Origin: Carboxylicivirga longa
GTDB lineage: Bacteria; Bacteroidota; Bacteroidia; Bacteroidales; Marinilabiliaceae
Direction: 5' to 3'
Assembly (NCBI RefSeq): GCF_050589825.1
Contig: NZ_JBNGOZ010000017.1
Coordinates: forward strand, 1 to 64,000
Length of the DNA: 64,000 nucleotides
Shown here one piece after another: positions 61,668 to 64,000 of the stretch (the stretch's first letter is position 1; each line of letters starts with the position of its first letter). Below the pieces are notes generated by a model that saw only the letters and a program-made list of their open reading frames with translations, had not been told where the DNA came from and did no database searches. The translations under genes were made by a program, and so were the position numbers.

Positions 61668-63635
61668 ATGAAAAGATCGTTTTACATTTTTATTTTTTTG
61701 CTCTTCTTAACTCAAAGGGGATACGCTCAAGAGTTTGAGATTAAATCGCCTGATCAGCATATTCAGCTTAATGTTACGGTTGACCACGCAATAAATTGGT
61801 CTGCATCACTTAATGGTAATGTTATGGTGAAAAATGCAAGCGTTAGTATGGATTTTTCATCTGGTCCGGATTTTGGCATTCATCCTAAGCTTACAAATCA
61901 TAACGTGAAAGAGTTCTCGTCAATGATTTATCCGGCCGTGGCCCATAAAGATGCCGCGATCAAAGATGAGTATGTCCAATTGACGCTAAGTTTCAAGGGG
62001 CGTTATTTGTTGCATTTCAGAGCTTACAACGATGGTGTGGCGTATCAGTTCGAAGATAAGGGTTCGCACGGGCGTGAGGTGGTGAATGAGCAAATCTCGC
62101 TAACATTTCCGGCAGGTACCAGGTCGCTTTTTCCGCAGGAAACTTCCATGTACTCGCATAATGAGCGGTCGTATCAGGATAAAGCTTTGCTTGATATTGC
62201 GTCGGGTGAATTCTGCAGCTTACCGGTGGTGTTTACAACCGATCAGGGCAGGGTGTTACTTACCGAGACTGGACTTCACGATTACCCGGGTATGTACCTG
62301 AGTGGGAAAGGGAATGGCAAATTGCATGGTATCTTTCCAAAATATGTACTCGAGGCAGAGGATAGTAAACATGGTGCCGACCGTAATCAGCTTATTACTA
62401 AAGAAGCCGATTACATCGCGCGCGTATCCGGTAAACGGACTTATCCGTGGCGCGTTTTTATGATTAGCGATGATGATCGAACTTTTGTGGAGAGTAACCT
62501 CACTTATCAGTTGGCCCGACCGCAGGCAATCGAAAATACCGACTGGATTAAACCCGGTAAGGTGGCCTGGGACTGGTATAATGCCAATAATATTTATGGC
62601 GTGGATTTTAAGGCTGGGCTAAACACAGCCACTTATAAATACTACATCGATTTTGCGGCGGCTAATCAGATTGATTACGTTATACTGGATGAAGGTTGGA
62701 CAAAATCTACGCTTGAAATCTTGGATTTTAATCCTGATATGGATGTGCCTGAACTGATCCGATACGGAAAAGAAAAAGGCGTTGAACTTATTTTGTGGGT
62801 ATTATGGAAACCACTGGATGCTAATTTGGAGCAGATACTGGATACATATAAGGCATGGGGTGTAAAAGGTATAAAAGTGGATTTTATTCAGCGAAGCGAT
62901 CAGTACGTGGTTAGTTCGTACGAGCGAATTGCCAGGGAATGTGCAGAGCGACAGTTACTGGTTGATTATCATGGCTGCTTTAAGCCGTCGGGCTTAAGAA
63001 GGGTTTATCCAAATGTTATCAATTACGAAGGGGTGAAAGGCAGTGAAAATAATAAATGGAGTAAAGATGCTTCTCCGGAATTGAATGTAACCATTCCTTT
63101 TATTCGAATGGCAGCAGGCCCAATGGATTATACCCCCGGTGCCATGTGTAACCGTCAGGCTGCTAATTTTGGCATTAGCTTCGAGCGTCCCATGAGTCTT
63201 GGTACCCGAGCGCATCAGGTGGCCATGTATGTTATTTACGAAGCGCCGCTTCAGATGCTTTGCGAGTCGCCATCGCGTTATTACGACGAGCAGGAGACCG
63301 TTGATTTTATGGCGCAGATACCCACTACATGGGATGAAACAATCGTATTGGAGGGTGCCATAGGCGACTATATTGCAATAGCCCGCAGAAAAGGAGATAA
63401 ATGGTACCTGGGGGCCATGACTGATTGGACACCGAGAAGCCTCAAGCTGGATCTTTCTTTTTTAGGTGACGGAAGTTATTCAATGGAGGTTTTTAAGGAC
63501 GGGGTTAATGCCAACCGATTTGCAGAAGACTATAAAACGGAGCGTCTGGAAGTAAGCAGAAACACAAAAATAAATGCTAATATGGCAGCAGGTGGTGGTT
63601 GGGCTGCTATCATATCAGTGCAAGACTCAAAATAG
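61668..63635 (+). CDS. GH97 alpha-glycosidase (probably retaining, alpha-galactosidase type)
   Basis: Secreted enzyme of 655 residues. The signal peptide ends at GYAQ. N-terminal beta domain (FEIKSPDQHIQLNV), TIM barrel (WIKPGKVAWDWYNANNIYG, YVILDEGWTK, VKGIKVDFIQRSDQY), C-terminal beta domain (WYLGAMTDWTPRSLKLDLSF). GH97 has inverting alpha-glucosidases (SusB) and retaining alpha-galactosidases. The latter use an Asp nucleophile, which corresponds to the Asp in KVDF at about 405, so a retaining alpha-galactosidase is more likely; this rests on motif position. The neighbouring HTCS suggests induction by a glycan. Confidence 0.92.
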   Translation: MKRSFYIFIFLLFLTQRGYAQEFEIKSPDQHIQLNVTVDHAINWSASLNGNVMVKNASVSMDFSSGPDFGIHPKLTNHNVKEFSSMIYPAVAHKDAAIKDEYVQLTLSFKGRYLLHFRAYNDGVAYQFEDKGSHGREVVNEQISLTFPAGTRSLFPQETSMYSHNERSYQDKALLDIASGEFCSLPVVFTTDQGRVLLTETGLHDYPGMYLSGKGNGKLHGIFPKYVLEAEDSKHGADRNQLITKEADYIARVSGKRTYPWRVFMISDDDRTFVESNLTYQLARPQAIENTDWIKPGKVAWDWYNANNIYGVDFKAGLNTATYKYYIDFAAANQIDYVILDEGWTKSTLEILDFNPDMDVPELIRYGKEKGVELILWVLWKPLDANLEQILDTYKAWGVKGIKVDFIQRSDQYVVSSYERIARECAERQLLVDYHGCFKPSGLRRVYPNVINYEGVKGSENNKWSKDASPELNVTIPFIRMAAGPMDYTPGAMCNRQAANFGISFERPMSLGTRAHQVAMYVIYEAPLQMLCESPSRYYDEQETVDFMAQIPTTWDETIVLEGAIGDYIAIARRKGDKWYLGAMTDWTPRSLKLDLSFLGDGSYSMEVFKDGVNANRFAEDYKTERLEVSRNTKINANMAAGGGWAAIISVQDSK

Positions 63636-63737
63636 TCGACGGTTGTAGCATTGGATCTTAAATAAGATTATTTTACGATGCCAAATACAAAGGTTAATCA
63701 TCTTTTTTTATAACCTGAAATGATAGGGATTTAGATC

Positions 63738-63762
63738 GAGCCCGGGCCAGTGGTCCGGGCTT
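63738..63762 (+). terminator. Hairpin downstream of GH97
   Basis: AGCCCGG (63739-63745) pairs with CCGGGCT (63755-63761), followed by TCATCATTTA, a weak T-run. About 100 bp after the GH97 stop. The remaining bases to 64000 show no gene. Confidence 0.5.
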
Positions 63763-64000
63763 CATCATTTATTGCTGTGTTATTATTGCCGATATGCATC
63801 CTAGCTATCTATTGTAGTTCGTGGAGTATCAAAAAAAGTCATGTTTTAAGTCAAACGCAAATCGCTGATTATCAGTAAGTGTACTAAATCACACGAAAGA
63901 TGTATAAAATCAATACCCGGTTTGGACTTTATTCAACATTTTTGCTCTTCATAAAATATGCCCTCTTGTTTGAATGATAGGTGAATAGCATACAATAATA

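Noticed and set aside
1..64000. CRISPR arrays, rRNA genes, intact transposase genes
   Set aside because: I looked for regularly spaced repeats, rRNA cores and transposase motifs and saw none.

Overview
The window looks like a chromosome segment from a marine or gut-type Bacteroidota, most likely Bacteroidales/Marinilabiliales. Signs of this are SusC/SusD pairs, type IX secretion (T9SS) C-terminal signals, a hybrid two-component regulator, GH92 and GH97 enzymes, and promoters of the TAnnTTTG type. The placement is inferred from gene content only.

Positions 1-4256 hold a 5'-truncated amidohydrolase and three small lipoprotein genes separated by structured non-coding DNA. Positions 4557-7826 hold a ROK sugar kinase and a GH92 alpha-mannosidase. 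A MITE-like hairpin element lies at 8061-8307. It is followed by a membrane flavinyl/iron-sulfur protein (8440-9594) and a membrane-anchored split-barrel/nitroreductase fusion (9600-10868), which look like one extracytoplasmic redox pair. The stretch 10882-18992 is ordinary chromosome: RDD protein, a large T9SS surface protein, asd, a class III cyclase, hflX and a TonB-like protein.

The main feature is an integrative island of about 36.6 kb, 19729-56391, inserted in a tRNA-Ala(GGC) gene. A 48-bp perfect direct repeat of the tRNA 3' end marks both ends. The tyrosine recombinase lies just inside the right end, and TTTGCATAC repeats lie just inside both ends. The island carries a complete polysaccharide utilisation locus (PUL). 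Its minus-strand operon has a GH130-like enzyme, a clan-A glycosidase, two SusC/SusD pairs, a surface lipoprotein, a T9SS binding protein, three sulfatases, a sodium/solute symporter and a GH5-like enzyme. An AraC regulator, an esterase, a GH39-like enzyme and a GH2 beta-galactosidase-like enzyme complete it. The apparent substrate is a sulfated, probably acetylated heteroglycan. The right-hand core of the island has a HEPN/AbiF-like gene with an adjacent structured RNA candidate, a Zn-ribbon coiled-coil protein, a Toprim primase-like protein, a RepA-like ATPase, an excisionase-like protein, an unknown protein and the integrase. I see no relaxase or conjugation gene.

Beyond the right end lie the displaced tRNA terminator and a decayed reverse transcriptase, suggesting that this tRNA is a recurrent insertion hotspot. 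The window ends with a hybrid two-component sensor-regulator and a GH97 enzyme. The island is visibly more AT-rich than the core genes around it.
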